A stretch of DNA of 64,000 nt from Microbacterium hydrocarbonoxydans (GTDB taxonomy: Bacteria > Actinomycetota > Actinomycetes > Actinomycetales > Microbacteriaceae): positions 372,001 through 436,000 of the forward strand of contig NZ_LR882982.1 of the NCBI RefSeq assembly GCF_904831005.1, in the 5' to 3' direction. This document shows, piece by piece, positions 35,616 through 43,666 of the stretch (the stretch's first letter is position 1; the number at the start of each line of letters is the position of its first letter). The notes beneath the pieces are model-generated. The model was not told the DNA's origin and did no database searches. It saw only the letters and a list, made by a program, of their open reading frames with translations. A program made the translations under genes and the position numbers.

Positions 35616-36691
35616 TCGGCGTCGGAATCGTCGGGCTCGGCGTGATCTCGGAGCAGTACCTCACGACTCTGCTCTCGGCGCCGGCCGTGCGCATCGTGGC
35701 GGTCGCGGACCTCGACCCGGACAGGGCCCGATCCGCAGCCGAGCGCATCCCGGGATGCCGTGCCCTGACGACGCCCGAACTCGTCGCCGCAGCAGATGTG
35801 GATGTCGTGCTCAACCTCACGATCCCGGGCGCACATGCCGAGGTCGCGCTCGCCGCCATCGCGCAGGGCAAGGCGGTCTACGGCGAGAAGCCGCTCGCTG
35901 CGACCTTCGCGGACGCCGCGGCGGTGATGGATGCCGCGGCGGCCGCCGGAGTGCGCGTCGGAGGGGCGCCGGACACCGTGCTCGGCACCGGGTTGCAGAC
36001 CGCGCGCGCCGCGATCGACCACGGCCTGATCGGTCGGCCGACATCCGCGTCGGCGATGTGGGTATCGGCAGGTCACGAGGCATGGCATCCGCATCCCGAC
36101 TTCTACTACCGCGAGGGCGGTGGGCCGCTGCTCGACATGGGGCCCTATTACGTCACGGCGCTCGTGCAGCTGCTCGGCCCCGTGGTCGCGGTCTCCGGCG
36201 CCGCGTCGCGCTCGCGCGACGAACGAGTGATCGGCTCGGGGCCGCGCTCGGGCGAGAGCATCCCGGTCGAGGTCGACACGCACCTCACCGGCATCCTGCA
36301 CCATGGGTCAGGCGCGATCTCGACCGTGACGATGAGCTTCGACGGCGTGCGGTCGACGGCTTCGCCCATCGAGGTGCACGGCGTGGAGGGGTCGCTCGAC
36401 GTTCCCGACCCCAACCGCTTCGACGGAGAGGTGCGCCTGCATGCGCGCGGCGGAGAGTGGTGCGTGCTCGAGCCGTCCGCCGGTTACGAGGAGTCAGGCC
36501 GCGGCATCGGGCTGATCGACTTCGTGAACGGAGCAGGACGCGCTGACGGCGCGATGGCGCTGCACGTGCTCGAGATCATGTCGGTGCTCTCGGCCTCCGC
36601 GCGCTCAGGAGTCCGCGAGACCGTCTCGACCTCGGTCGAGCGGCCGTCTCTCGTGCCGCTGACCCCGGCGAGCGAGTGGCGTGCCGTCTGA
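35612..36691 (+). CDS. Gfo/Idh/MocA family oxidoreductase
   Basis: A 359-residue second dehydrogenase of the operon: VGIVGLGVISEQYLTTLL Rossmann start, VYGEKPLAAT catalytic Lys motif, GGGPLLDMGPYYVTALVQLLG, and a C-terminal EWRAV. It starts with GTG overlapping the ThuA stop (GTGA). Two different Gfo/Idh/MocA proteins flanking ThuA suggest sequential or heteromeric oxidation of one substrate; no transporter is encoded in this operon. Confidence 0.88.
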   Translation: MIGVGIVGLGVISEQYLTTLLSAPAVRIVAVADLDPDRARSAAERIPGCRALTTPELVAAADVDVVLNLTIPGAHAEVALAAIAQGKAVYGEKPLAATFADAAAVMDAAAAAGVRVGGAPDTVLGTGLQTARAAIDHGLIGRPTSASAMWVSAGHEAWHPHPDFYYREGGGPLLDMGPYYVTALVQLLGPVVAVSGAASRSRDERVIGSGPRSGESIPVEVDTHLTGILHHGSGAISTVTMSFDGVRSTASPIEVHGVEGSLDVPDPNRFDGEVRLHARGGEWCVLEPSAGYEESGRGIGLIDFVNGAGRADGAMALHVLEIMSVLSASARSGVRETVSTSVERPSLVPLTPASEWRAV

Positions 36692-36715
36692 GCGATGAGG
36701 CGGATCCGCCTCGCT
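36691..36715 (+). terminator. Probable terminator of the LacI-controlled operon
   Basis: The palindrome GAGGCGGATCCGCCTC (36697-36712), extended by AGCGA/TCGCT with a small bulge, directly after the TGA of the last oxidoreductase gene. Confidence 0.5.
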
Positions 36716-36744
36716 CCCCGGCGCTCCGCCTGGACGGGTCGGCG

Positions 36745-36756
36745 TAGCCTGGCCAT
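36745..36756 (+). promoter_or_regulatory. Leaderless -10 element of the DUF1684 gene
   Basis: TAGCCT at 36745-36750, then six bases and ATG 36757. There is no clear -35. Confidence 0.5.
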
Positions 36757-37389
36757 ATGAACCCCGCAGCCCGCACGGCCCTCGAGGTCGCAGACTGGCG
36801 CCGTCGCGTCTTCGCCCTCTATGCGGCGGTGCGTCATGCCGAGGCCCCCGAAGAGGCGCACGAGCTCTGGCGCATCGAACGCGACGAGCTCATGCTGCAC
36901 CATCCGGCCACGCCTCTGCTGGCTGATGATCGCGTGCTCTTCGAGGGGTTGCCGATCGCGTCGTACGACGTGTCCTGGCGCTTCGAGCTGCCGATCCTCG
37001 ACGCCGAGCCGGGCGGGTTCGACTTCGCGACGGGCACCGACGGCATCGTGCCCTTCGTGCGGGTGGGTCGGGTCGAGATACCGGATACGGGCTCGCTCGA
37101 CGTCTGGCGACTCACGACCTACGGCGGTGGGCTCTTCATCCCGGTGCGCGACGCCCTCGCCGGACGGCCCGGCGGAACGTACGGCGGCGGCCGCTATCTG
37201 ATCGACACGATCAAGGGCGCCGACCTCGGATCGGATGCCGACCGCGGCACGATCGTGCTCGACTTCAATTTCGCCTACAACCCGTCGTGCGCCTATGACC
37301 CCGCCTGGGCCTGTCCGCTCGCGCAGCCCGGAAACGTGCTGGATGTGGCGATTCCGGTCGGAGAGCTCTACGGCCCCACCGATCGGTGA
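36757..37389 (+). CDS. DUF1684 domain protein
   Basis: A 210-residue cytoplasmic protein with the features of DUF1684: RRRVFALYAAVRH and an N-terminal HELWRIERDELMLHHPATPL, central FVRVGRVEIPDTGSLDVWRL, TYGGGRYLIDTIKGADLG, and the diagnostic C-terminal FNFAYNPSCAYDPAWACPLAQPGN. Function is not established. It is monocistronic, convergent with the ROK gene (15 bases apart). Confidence 0.85.
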   Translation: MNPAARTALEVADWRRRVFALYAAVRHAEAPEEAHELWRIERDELMLHHPATPLLADDRVLFEGLPIASYDVSWRFELPILDAEPGGFDFATGTDGIVPFVRVGRVEIPDTGSLDVWRLTTYGGGLFIPVRDALAGRPGGTYGGGRYLIDTIKGADLGSDADRGTIVLDFNFAYNPSCAYDPAWACPLAQPGNVLDVAIPVGELYGPTDR

Positions 37390-37404
37390 CAGCGACTCTG
37401 CGGC

Positions 37405-38610
37405 TCAGAAGCGCAGCAGGCTCCGGATGGCGAGGACGGCGCCTGCGCGCGCCCACTCCGTGAACTCGAAGGGCTGCACGTCGAGCGGAACCGGGAGGGT
37501 GCTCGGCAGCCGCGCGGCGTCGATCGTCTGCATGACGCGTTCGCTCTGCAGCTCCATCACGGCCAGGCCGTCGCCGGTCAGCACGATCTTCTCGGGATCG
37601 AGCCCGCTCACGACGGTCCCGATGATGATCCCGAGAGCGCGAGCGGCGTCGTCGAACGCCTGCAGGGCGATCGGATCTCCTGCTCGGGCACGCTGCACCG
37701 CACTCTCGTAGTCGAGATCGTCGGTCTCACCGCCCGCGTCGCGGATCGCCTGCACGATGCACGCACTGGGCAGGTAGGCGCTCGCGCAGCCGTGATGGCC
37801 GAGCCCGCACTCGGGCCCCGTGGTGTCGACCAGCAGGTGGTCGAGCTGGCCCGCGCGGCCGTTGTGTCCGGTCACGACGCGCCCGTCGACGACGAGCCCG
37901 AAGCCGATCCCCGCGCCCACGGTGACCAGAGCGAGCGAATCGCAGCCCGCTCCTGCACCGAACCAGTGCTCCGCGGCGGTCAACGCGCGCACATCGTTGT
38001 CGGCCGTCACCGGGATGCCCATGCGCTCGCTCAGAAGCGCGGCGAGAGGCACGTCGCGCCAGCGCAGGAAGTACGAGGAGACCACGATCTGCTGACCGTC
38101 GACGGTCGCGAGGTCTCCGGCCAGACAGATCCCGGCAGCGTGGATGTCGGGATGCGCCTCGGCGAACCGGGCGTGGATCCTGACGATCTGATCGACCGTG
38201 TCGTCCACCGAATTCGACACGAGAGGCTCTTCGACGGAGGCGACGATCCGCGCGCCGAGGGTGGTCACCACCGCGAACACGGCGTCGCCGGTGAGCTTGA
38301 CGCCCAGGAGGTGATGCTCGTCGTCGTTGACGGCGAGCATCTCGCTGGGCCGGCCCATCGCCCCCCGAAGGGTGATCTCGTCTTCGGCGATCAGCGAGTG
38401 CTCGACCAGGATGCGGGTGGCCCGCGTCATGCTCGCTCGTGACACATGGAGTCGCCGCGCCATCTCGGCACGCGGAAGCGGACCGTGGATCAGCAGCTCG
38501 CGCAGCGCTCCTCGCTCGACGCCGGTCAAGCGGGGCCAGGTGCGCATCTTCGCGCCCGCATCGTGCTCGGTCACCTGTCCTGCTTTCGGTTCATCGACAC
38601 CCCGGATCAT
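37405..38610 (-). CDS. ROK family transcriptional regulator
   Basis: A 401-residue regulator with an N-terminal winged HTH (GALRELLIHGPLPRAEMARRLHVSRASMTRATRILVEH) and a C-terminal ROK sugar-kinase-like domain: TVGAGIGFGLVVDG, the GHNGRAGQLDHLLVD region and the zinc-site segment CGLGHHGCASAYL. It probably senses a mono- or disaccharide and represses the adjacent mannosidase/galactosidase/ABC locus. ATG 38610 has GGAGG very close; GTG 13 codons in, with AGGACAG, is an alternative start. It is divergent from the beta-mannosidase. Confidence 0.9.
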   Translation of the reverse strand: MIRGVDEPKAGQVTEHDAGAKMRTWPRLTGVERGALRELLIHGPLPRAEMARRLHVSRASMTRATRILVEHSLIAEDEITLRGAMGRPSEMLAVNDDEHHLLGVKLTGDAVFAVVTTLGARIVASVEEPLVSNSVDDTVDQIVRIHARFAEAHPDIHAAGICLAGDLATVDGQQIVVSSYFLRWRDVPLAALLSERMGIPVTADNDVRALTAAEHWFGAGAGCDSLALVTVGAGIGFGLVVDGRVVTGHNGRAGQLDHLLVDTTGPECGLGHHGCASAYLPSACIVQAIRDAGGETDDLDYESAVQRARAGDPIALQAFDDAARALGIIIGTVVSGLDPEKIVLTGDGLAVMELQSERVMQTIDAARLPSTLPVPLDVQPFEFTEWARAGAVLAIRSLLRF

Positions 38611-38671
38611 ACCTCCGGGCTATACTGGGCTGACTTTGTAAACTTAAGTAATAAAGTACCTCAAGGCAAGG
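38611..38671. promoter_or_regulatory. Divergent ROK/mannosidase control region with AT-rich operator
   Basis: Plus-strand -10 TATACT at 38621-38626. Just downstream is an AT-rich dyad, 38633-38657, with arms ACTTT/AAAGT and the central perfect palindrome ACTTAAGT (38642-38649). It shares TTAAGTAATAA with CTAAGTAACAA in the ABC operon promoter (43570-43580). In so GC-rich a sequence this is a strong operator candidate for the ROK regulator. Confidence 0.65.
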
Positions 38672-41188
38672 ATGCTCATGGCGCTTCGACCACTCCACGA
38701 CAACTGGACCCTCACTGCCGTCTCCGGCCCGATCCCCGCGGAGGTCGTCGGCAGAGCGATCCCCGCGACCGTTCCGGGGTGCGCGCACACCGACCTCCAC
38801 GCGGCGGGACTCATCGCCCCGCCGTTCGACGGCGACAACGAATCGTCCCAACAATGGATCGGCAGCACCGCGTGGCGCTACGAGACCGAGTTCGAGTGGC
38901 ACGACGACGGTGCCGAGCGCCACGACCTGGTCGCCGACGGTCTCGACACGGTCGCCGAGATCGAGGTCAACGGGCGCGTGATCGCCACGACCCAGAACCA
39001 GCACCGGAGCTATCGCTTCGACGTGGGACAGCACCTGCGAGAGGGGGCCAACTCCCTCGCGATCACGTTCCGCGCGCCGGTGGACGAAGCCGAGTCGCGC
39101 AGCGCCGAGCATGGCCCCCGCCCTCATGTGAACCACCACCCCTACAACGCGCTGCGCAAGGCGGCGTTCAACTTCGGCTGGGATTGGGGGATCGACGTCG
39201 CCACCAGCGGCATCTGGCGACCGATCGGTCTCGACAGCTGGTCGGGAGTGCGGATCGCCGCGGTCAGGCCGCTCGTCGACCTCGCGCGCGGTGACGGCGG
39301 GGTCGACGGGCTGCTCGACGCGCACGTCGAGCTGGAGTGGTCAGAGGGCTCGGCCCCGGAGCCGGTCCTGGTCACCGTCAGCGTGGGCGGAGTGACGGCC
39401 TCGACGCAGGTGCCGCACGGCACGTCGTCTGCTCTTCTGACCGCGCGGGTCGCCGACGTGCGGGAGTGGTGGCCCGCGGGCCACGGAGCGCAGCCGCTCT
39501 ACCCGGTCGACGTCGTGCTCGAGCGCGACGGCGTCGCCGCCGACCGGTGGGAGTCCAGGGTCGGGTTCCGCACGGTGCGAGTCGACACGGCTCCGGATGC
39601 CGAGGGTCGGCCGTTCGCTCTGTTCGTGAACGACAAGGCCATCCAGGTGCGCGGGGCGAACTGGATCCCGGATCATGCGTTCGTCACCGAGATCGACGCG
39701 GACCGCTATCGGCGTCGCGTGGTCGACGCGGCAGAGGCCAATATGAACCTTCTCCGGGTGTGGGGCGGTGGCATCTACGAGTCCGACGACTTCTACGACG
39801 CGTGCGACGAGCTCGGCATCCTCGTCTGGCAGGACTTCCTCTTCGCATGCGCCGCCTACGCCGAGGAGGCGTGGCTCGCCGACGAGGTCGAGGCCGAGGC
39901 GAGGGAGGCGATCGTGCGGCTCAGCCCGCATCCCTCGCTGGTGATCTGGAACGGCAACAACGAGAACATCTGGGGGCATGAGGACTGGGGCTGGAAGGAA
40001 CCGCTCGACGGTCGCACCTGGGGTCTCGGGTACTACCTCTCGCTGCTGCCCGCGCTCGTGGCGGAGCTCGACCCGACACGCTTCTACTCCCCGGCCAGCC
40101 CGTACTCGTTCGAGGCGGAACTGCATCCGAACGACGAATCCCACGGCACCATGCACATCTGGGATGTGTGGAACACCCTCGACTACTCGGAATACCGGCG
40201 CCATCGCCCGCGCTTCGCATCGGAGTTCGGGTTCCAGGGGCCGCCCGCGTGGACCACGCTGGTCGACGCGGTGCATGACGAGCCGCTCGAACCGTATGGG
40301 CAGCAGATGCTCGTGCATCAGAAGGCTGCCGACGGCAACCTCAAGCTCGAGCGCGGGATGGCGGGTCATCTGCCCGAGCCTCGGTCCATCGAAGAATGGC
40401 ACTGGGCCACGCAGCTGAACCAGGCGGCCGCCGTGCGCTTCGGAATCGAGCACTTCCGCTCGCTCTCGCCCCGCAACACCGGGGCGATCGTCTGGCAGCT
40501 CAACGACAGCTGGCCGGTCGTGTCATGGGCGGCCGTCGACTTCGCCGAGCGCCGCAAGCCCCTCTGGTTCGCGCTGCGCGACGTCTACGAGCCGCGTCTG
40601 GCGACCTTCCAGCCGCGGGAATCCGGGCTCGCTCTCGTGGTGCTCAACGACACCGACGACCCGTGGCAGGGCGAGATCACTCTGCAGCGCACGGCCTTCG
40701 ACGGCCGCGTGCTCGCGCAGATGGTGCAGACGCAGTCGGTCTCGGCTCGCGGCGAGGCGACCGTGCTGCTCGCGCCGGAGCTCACGGAGTTCGAGGATGC
40801 GGCCGGCGAGATCGTGATCGCGCGTCTCGAGGGCTTCGCGACGGCGGTGCACAATCCGGTCGAGCTGGTCGATCAGCGGTTGGAGCCGGATGCAGTCGAC
40901 GTCGAGGTGCATCCGGCCGAGGACGAGCAGGGCATGACGCTCGTGCAGGTCACCGCGCGGGCATACACGCGCGACATCACGCTGCTCGTCGACCGGTACT
41001 CGGCCGATGCGACGGTCGATCGCGGGCTCGTCACCCTGCTCGCGGGGGAGACCGCGGTGTTCCGCGTCGCCGGGGGGACAGGCGGCGATCCGGCGGTCCT
41101 GAAGGATCCTGCGGTGCTGCAGAGCGGCAACGCCTTGCAGCGCGGACGCGCGGATCTCGGAGGGGAGTCGCGCGGCGCCGCGGCCTAG
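38672..41188 (+). CDS. Beta-mannosidase (GH2)
   Basis: An 838-residue GH2 exo-beta-mannosidase: N-terminal jelly-roll with NFGWDWGIDVATSGIWRPI, an immunoglobulin-like domain, and a TIM barrel with the acid/base Glu in WNGNNENIWG and the nucleophile Glu in FASEFGFQG, then WQLNDSWPVVSWAAVD. No signal peptide, so it acts on imported manno-oligosaccharides in the cytoplasm. Start: ATG 38672 or ATG 38678, each with an AAGG at usable distance. Under the ROK operator. Confidence 0.92.
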   Translation: MLMALRPLHDNWTLTAVSGPIPAEVVGRAIPATVPGCAHTDLHAAGLIAPPFDGDNESSQQWIGSTAWRYETEFEWHDDGAERHDLVADGLDTVAEIEVNGRVIATTQNQHRSYRFDVGQHLREGANSLAITFRAPVDEAESRSAEHGPRPHVNHHPYNALRKAAFNFGWDWGIDVATSGIWRPIGLDSWSGVRIAAVRPLVDLARGDGGVDGLLDAHVELEWSEGSAPEPVLVTVSVGGVTASTQVPHGTSSALLTARVADVREWWPAGHGAQPLYPVDVVLERDGVAADRWESRVGFRTVRVDTAPDAEGRPFALFVNDKAIQVRGANWIPDHAFVTEIDADRYRRRVVDAAEANMNLLRVWGGGIYESDDFYDACDELGILVWQDFLFACAAYAEEAWLADEVEAEAREAIVRLSPHPSLVIWNGNNENIWGHEDWGWKEPLDGRTWGLGYYLSLLPALVAELDPTRFYSPASPYSFEAELHPNDESHGTMHIWDVWNTLDYSEYRRHRPRFASEFGFQGPPAWTTLVDAVHDEPLEPYGQQMLVHQKAADGNLKLERGMAGHLPEPRSIEEWHWATQLNQAAAVRFGIEHFRSLSPRNTGAIVWQLNDSWPVVSWAAVDFAERRKPLWFALRDVYEPRLATFQPRESGLALVVLNDTDDPWQGEITLQRTAFDGRVLAQMVQTQSVSARGEATVLLAPELTEFEDAAGEIVIARLEGFATAVHNPVELVDQRLEPDAVDVEVHPAEDEQGMTLVQVTARAYTRDITLLVDRYSADATVDRGLVTLLAGETAVFRVAGGTGGDPAVLKDPAVLQSGNALQRGRADLGGESRGAAA

Positions 41189-41206
41189 CCGACACCCGGA
41201 GGGTGA

Positions 41207-41245
41207 AACGCCCGGCCGGTCGCGAGAAGCGACCGGCCGGGCGTT
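41207..41245. terminator. Strong bidirectional terminator
   Basis: A 17-bp perfect stem (41207-41223 with 41229-41245) with loop GAGAA between the convergent beta-mannosidase and alpha-galactosidase genes; AA/TT ends on both arms. Confidence 0.9.
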
Positions 41246-41247
41246 CC

Positions 41248-43503
41248 TCATTCTTCGCGAACGAGGTGCAGCACGACCGCCTGCGCGGGCCAGAAGGGCG
41301 GGATCTGCAGGCCCACCGAACCCAGGACGGCACCCGACAGCGTCACGCCCGCGGAGGCGAGCCATTCGGGGGTCGCGAAGCCGTGCGGTGCGGCGCCGAT
41401 CTCGTCGCGCACCCTGAGGCGATACCGGCCTTCGGGGTCGAGTCCGTGCAGCCGGATGCGTTCGGGCAGCGAGTCCTCGAGCGTCGCGACGCTCGCGATC
41501 GTGAAGACCGCCTCCGAGCGGTCCTGACTCACGGCGCCGACGACACGCAGCGCCGGATCGCGCACGTCGGCGTGCACCGCTGTGCCGGTGTGGATCACCG
41601 ACCGCAGCTCCTTGTACAGCGCCGCCCACCGGCGCAGCACCTCGACCTCGTCGGGCGTGCACTCGGCGATGTTCCACTCGAACCCCGCCGACCCCATCAG
41701 GCTCGTCGCGAGCCGGAAGGCGAGCGAGGTCGTGCGGCCCGAGGAATGAGCGGTCGTCGGACCCACGTGTCCTCCGACCAGCTCGGGCGCGAGCAGCAGC
41801 TGGGTCCACCGCTGGATGTCCTGCCGCTCGACGGGATCGTTCGAGTCGCTCGCCCACACCCGGTCGGCGACCTGCAGCACACCGAGGTCGCTGCGCGCGC
41901 CGCCCGAGGAGCAGGACTCGATCTCGAGGCCAGGATGCCGTGACTTGAGCTCCTCGATCATCCGGTACATCGCGAGCGTCTGGGCGTGCGTGCCGGGGGC
42001 GCCGGCGTGCTCGGCCTCGACGAGATCGCGATTGTGATCCCACTTGATGAAGTCGATGCCGAGCTCGGTCACGAGGGCGTCGATGCGGCCGATGATGTGC
42101 TCGTAGACCTCGGGTCTGGCGATGTCGAGCACGTACTGCGATCGCCACGAGAGGCGCGCAGGGGTCGGAAGGTGATCGGCCGGGTGCAGCAGCCACTCGG
42201 GATGCTCGCGCGCGAGGTCGGAGTCGAGATTGATCATCTCGGGCTCGAACCAGAGCCCGAACTCCATGCCGAGCTCATGCACGTGGTCGGCGAGAGGCGC
42301 GAGGCCGTCGGGCCACACGGTGCGGTCGACGAGCCAGTCCCCGAGGCCGCTCCGGTCGTGGCGTCTGCCGAGGAACCACCCGTCGTCGAGCACGAAGCGC
42401 TCCACTCCGACATGCGCGGCGCGGTCGGCCAGCGTGCGCAGGAACGCCGGATCGTGGTCGAAGTACACGGCCTCCCAGGTGTTCAGCACCAGCGGACGGG
42501 GCCGGATCGGATGCTGCGGGCGGGCACGCTGGAAGCGGTGGAAGCGTTCGGAGAGGCCGTCCAGTCCTGCCCCTGACCACGCGAAGTACGCGGTGGGCGT
42601 GGTGTAGGTCTCGCCGCGCTGCAGAGTGACCTCACCGGAGCGCAGGAGCTCTCCGGCGCCGATGACGTCGACCGAATCCGGCATCCGGTCGTTGCGGTAG
42701 GTGACGTCGGCACTCCAACCGAGGTGGACGCCCCAGAGTTCGCCGTCGCGGTCGCGAGGGTGGTCGATCGAGGCGATGTAGAGCATCGGGGAATCGTGTC
42801 CGCCGCGCCCTCGCCGTGTCTGTCGCACCGTCGATCCACGGGGGATCTCGGAGGTGTGCGGAACCTTCTCGCGCGTCCATCGGCCCGAGAATGTGGTCAG
42901 CCGGTCGACGGCCTTCGGGGTCGGCAGCGTCGCTTCGAGCCACCCGACGGAGAGGCGGCCGGTCGCTCCGGCGTCGGCGTCGTCTGTGCCGTCGGTGTCA
43001 GAGGTCGAGGTGAGCGAGTGCTCCACCGTGACGACGCCGCCGACCTGCAGTGCGATGCTCGTGGTGAGTCGCATGCCGTTGCGGATGTCTTCTGCGACGA
43101 TCGTGAGCTCGTGTCCCTCGTCGTCGGTGACGCTGTCGACCCGGTCCCATCGCGGGTGCACGGCGAGTCCTCTCCGCGAGACGGCGAGGCCGGGGCGGCC
43201 GGCCCATCCGTCGCGGTCCACCGGCAGGATCGAGGCGTGCCACGCCGCATCGAGGGCTCCCGACGGGTGCTGACGGCTGACCGCCGAGGCGATGTCGACG
43301 AGCTCGGCGTCGGACTGCACGCCGAGGTCGGCACCCCAGAACAGCACGTGCGGGAGGGCCGGGGACTGGTCGTCGTACACGTCGCCGGTCGGATGCTCGA
43401 CCAGCAGCGAGACGCCGTCGCGACGGAGATGCATGAACCGCGTGGCGGTGGACGGGCGCGCAGCGTCGGTGCTGTGCGCGGGGGGAGGTGCGAGGTCTGT
43501 CAT
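41248..43503 (-). CDS. Alpha-galactosidase (GH36)
   Basis: A 751-residue GH36 enzyme without signal peptide: N-terminal beta-sandwich, then the barrel with LNTWEAVYFDHD, FVLDDGWFLGRRHD, the nucleophile Asp in DFIKWDHNRD, ESCSSGGARSDLGVL and the acid/base Asp in WASDSNDP. It removes alpha-1,6-galactose from galactomannan or raffinose-type oligosaccharides. AAAGGG precedes the ATG. It is divergent from the ABC importer operon and shares its control region. Confidence 0.93.
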   Translation of the reverse strand: MTDLAPPPAHSTDAARPSTATRFMHLRRDGVSLLVEHPTGDVYDDQSPALPHVLFWGADLGVQSDAELVDIASAVSRQHPSGALDAAWHASILPVDRDGWAGRPGLAVSRRGLAVHPRWDRVDSVTDDEGHELTIVAEDIRNGMRLTTSIALQVGGVVTVEHSLTSTSDTDGTDDADAGATGRLSVGWLEATLPTPKAVDRLTTFSGRWTREKVPHTSEIPRGSTVRQTRRGRGGHDSPMLYIASIDHPRDRDGELWGVHLGWSADVTYRNDRMPDSVDVIGAGELLRSGEVTLQRGETYTTPTAYFAWSGAGLDGLSERFHRFQRARPQHPIRPRPLVLNTWEAVYFDHDPAFLRTLADRAAHVGVERFVLDDGWFLGRRHDRSGLGDWLVDRTVWPDGLAPLADHVHELGMEFGLWFEPEMINLDSDLAREHPEWLLHPADHLPTPARLSWRSQYVLDIARPEVYEHIIGRIDALVTELGIDFIKWDHNRDLVEAEHAGAPGTHAQTLAMYRMIEELKSRHPGLEIESCSSGGARSDLGVLQVADRVWASDSNDPVERQDIQRWTQLLLAPELVGGHVGPTTAHSSGRTTSLAFRLATSLMGSAGFEWNIAECTPDEVEVLRRWAALYKELRSVIHTGTAVHADVRDPALRVVGAVSQDRSEAVFTIASVATLEDSLPERIRLHGLDPEGRYRLRVRDEIGAAPHGFATPEWLASAGVTLSGAVLGSVGLQIPPFWPAQAVVLHLVREE

Positions 43504-43666
43504 GGTGCCCTTTCGCGGCTGGGTGCGCTCGGAGTGCTTCTCGGAAAACGCTTGACGGACATAGTTTAGCTAAGTAACAATGGGGCCGGTAGGTGAGATT
43601 CCCCCCTCACGATCACACAGTCGGCGCCGACAGCTCTCAGCGGAAGCGCCTGAGAAAGGACCAATG
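43504..43666. promoter_or_regulatory. Divergent galactosidase/ABC control region with second ROK-like site
   Basis: Plus strand: -35 TTGACG (43552-43557), 17-bp spacer, -10 TAACAA (43575-43580). An AT-rich site GTTTAGCTAAGTAAC (43564-43578, containing palindrome TTAGCTAA) covers the spacer end and the -10. It shares YTAAGTAAYAA with the mannosidase control region. Roughly 85 nt of leader precede the substrate-binding protein gene. Confidence 0.6.
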
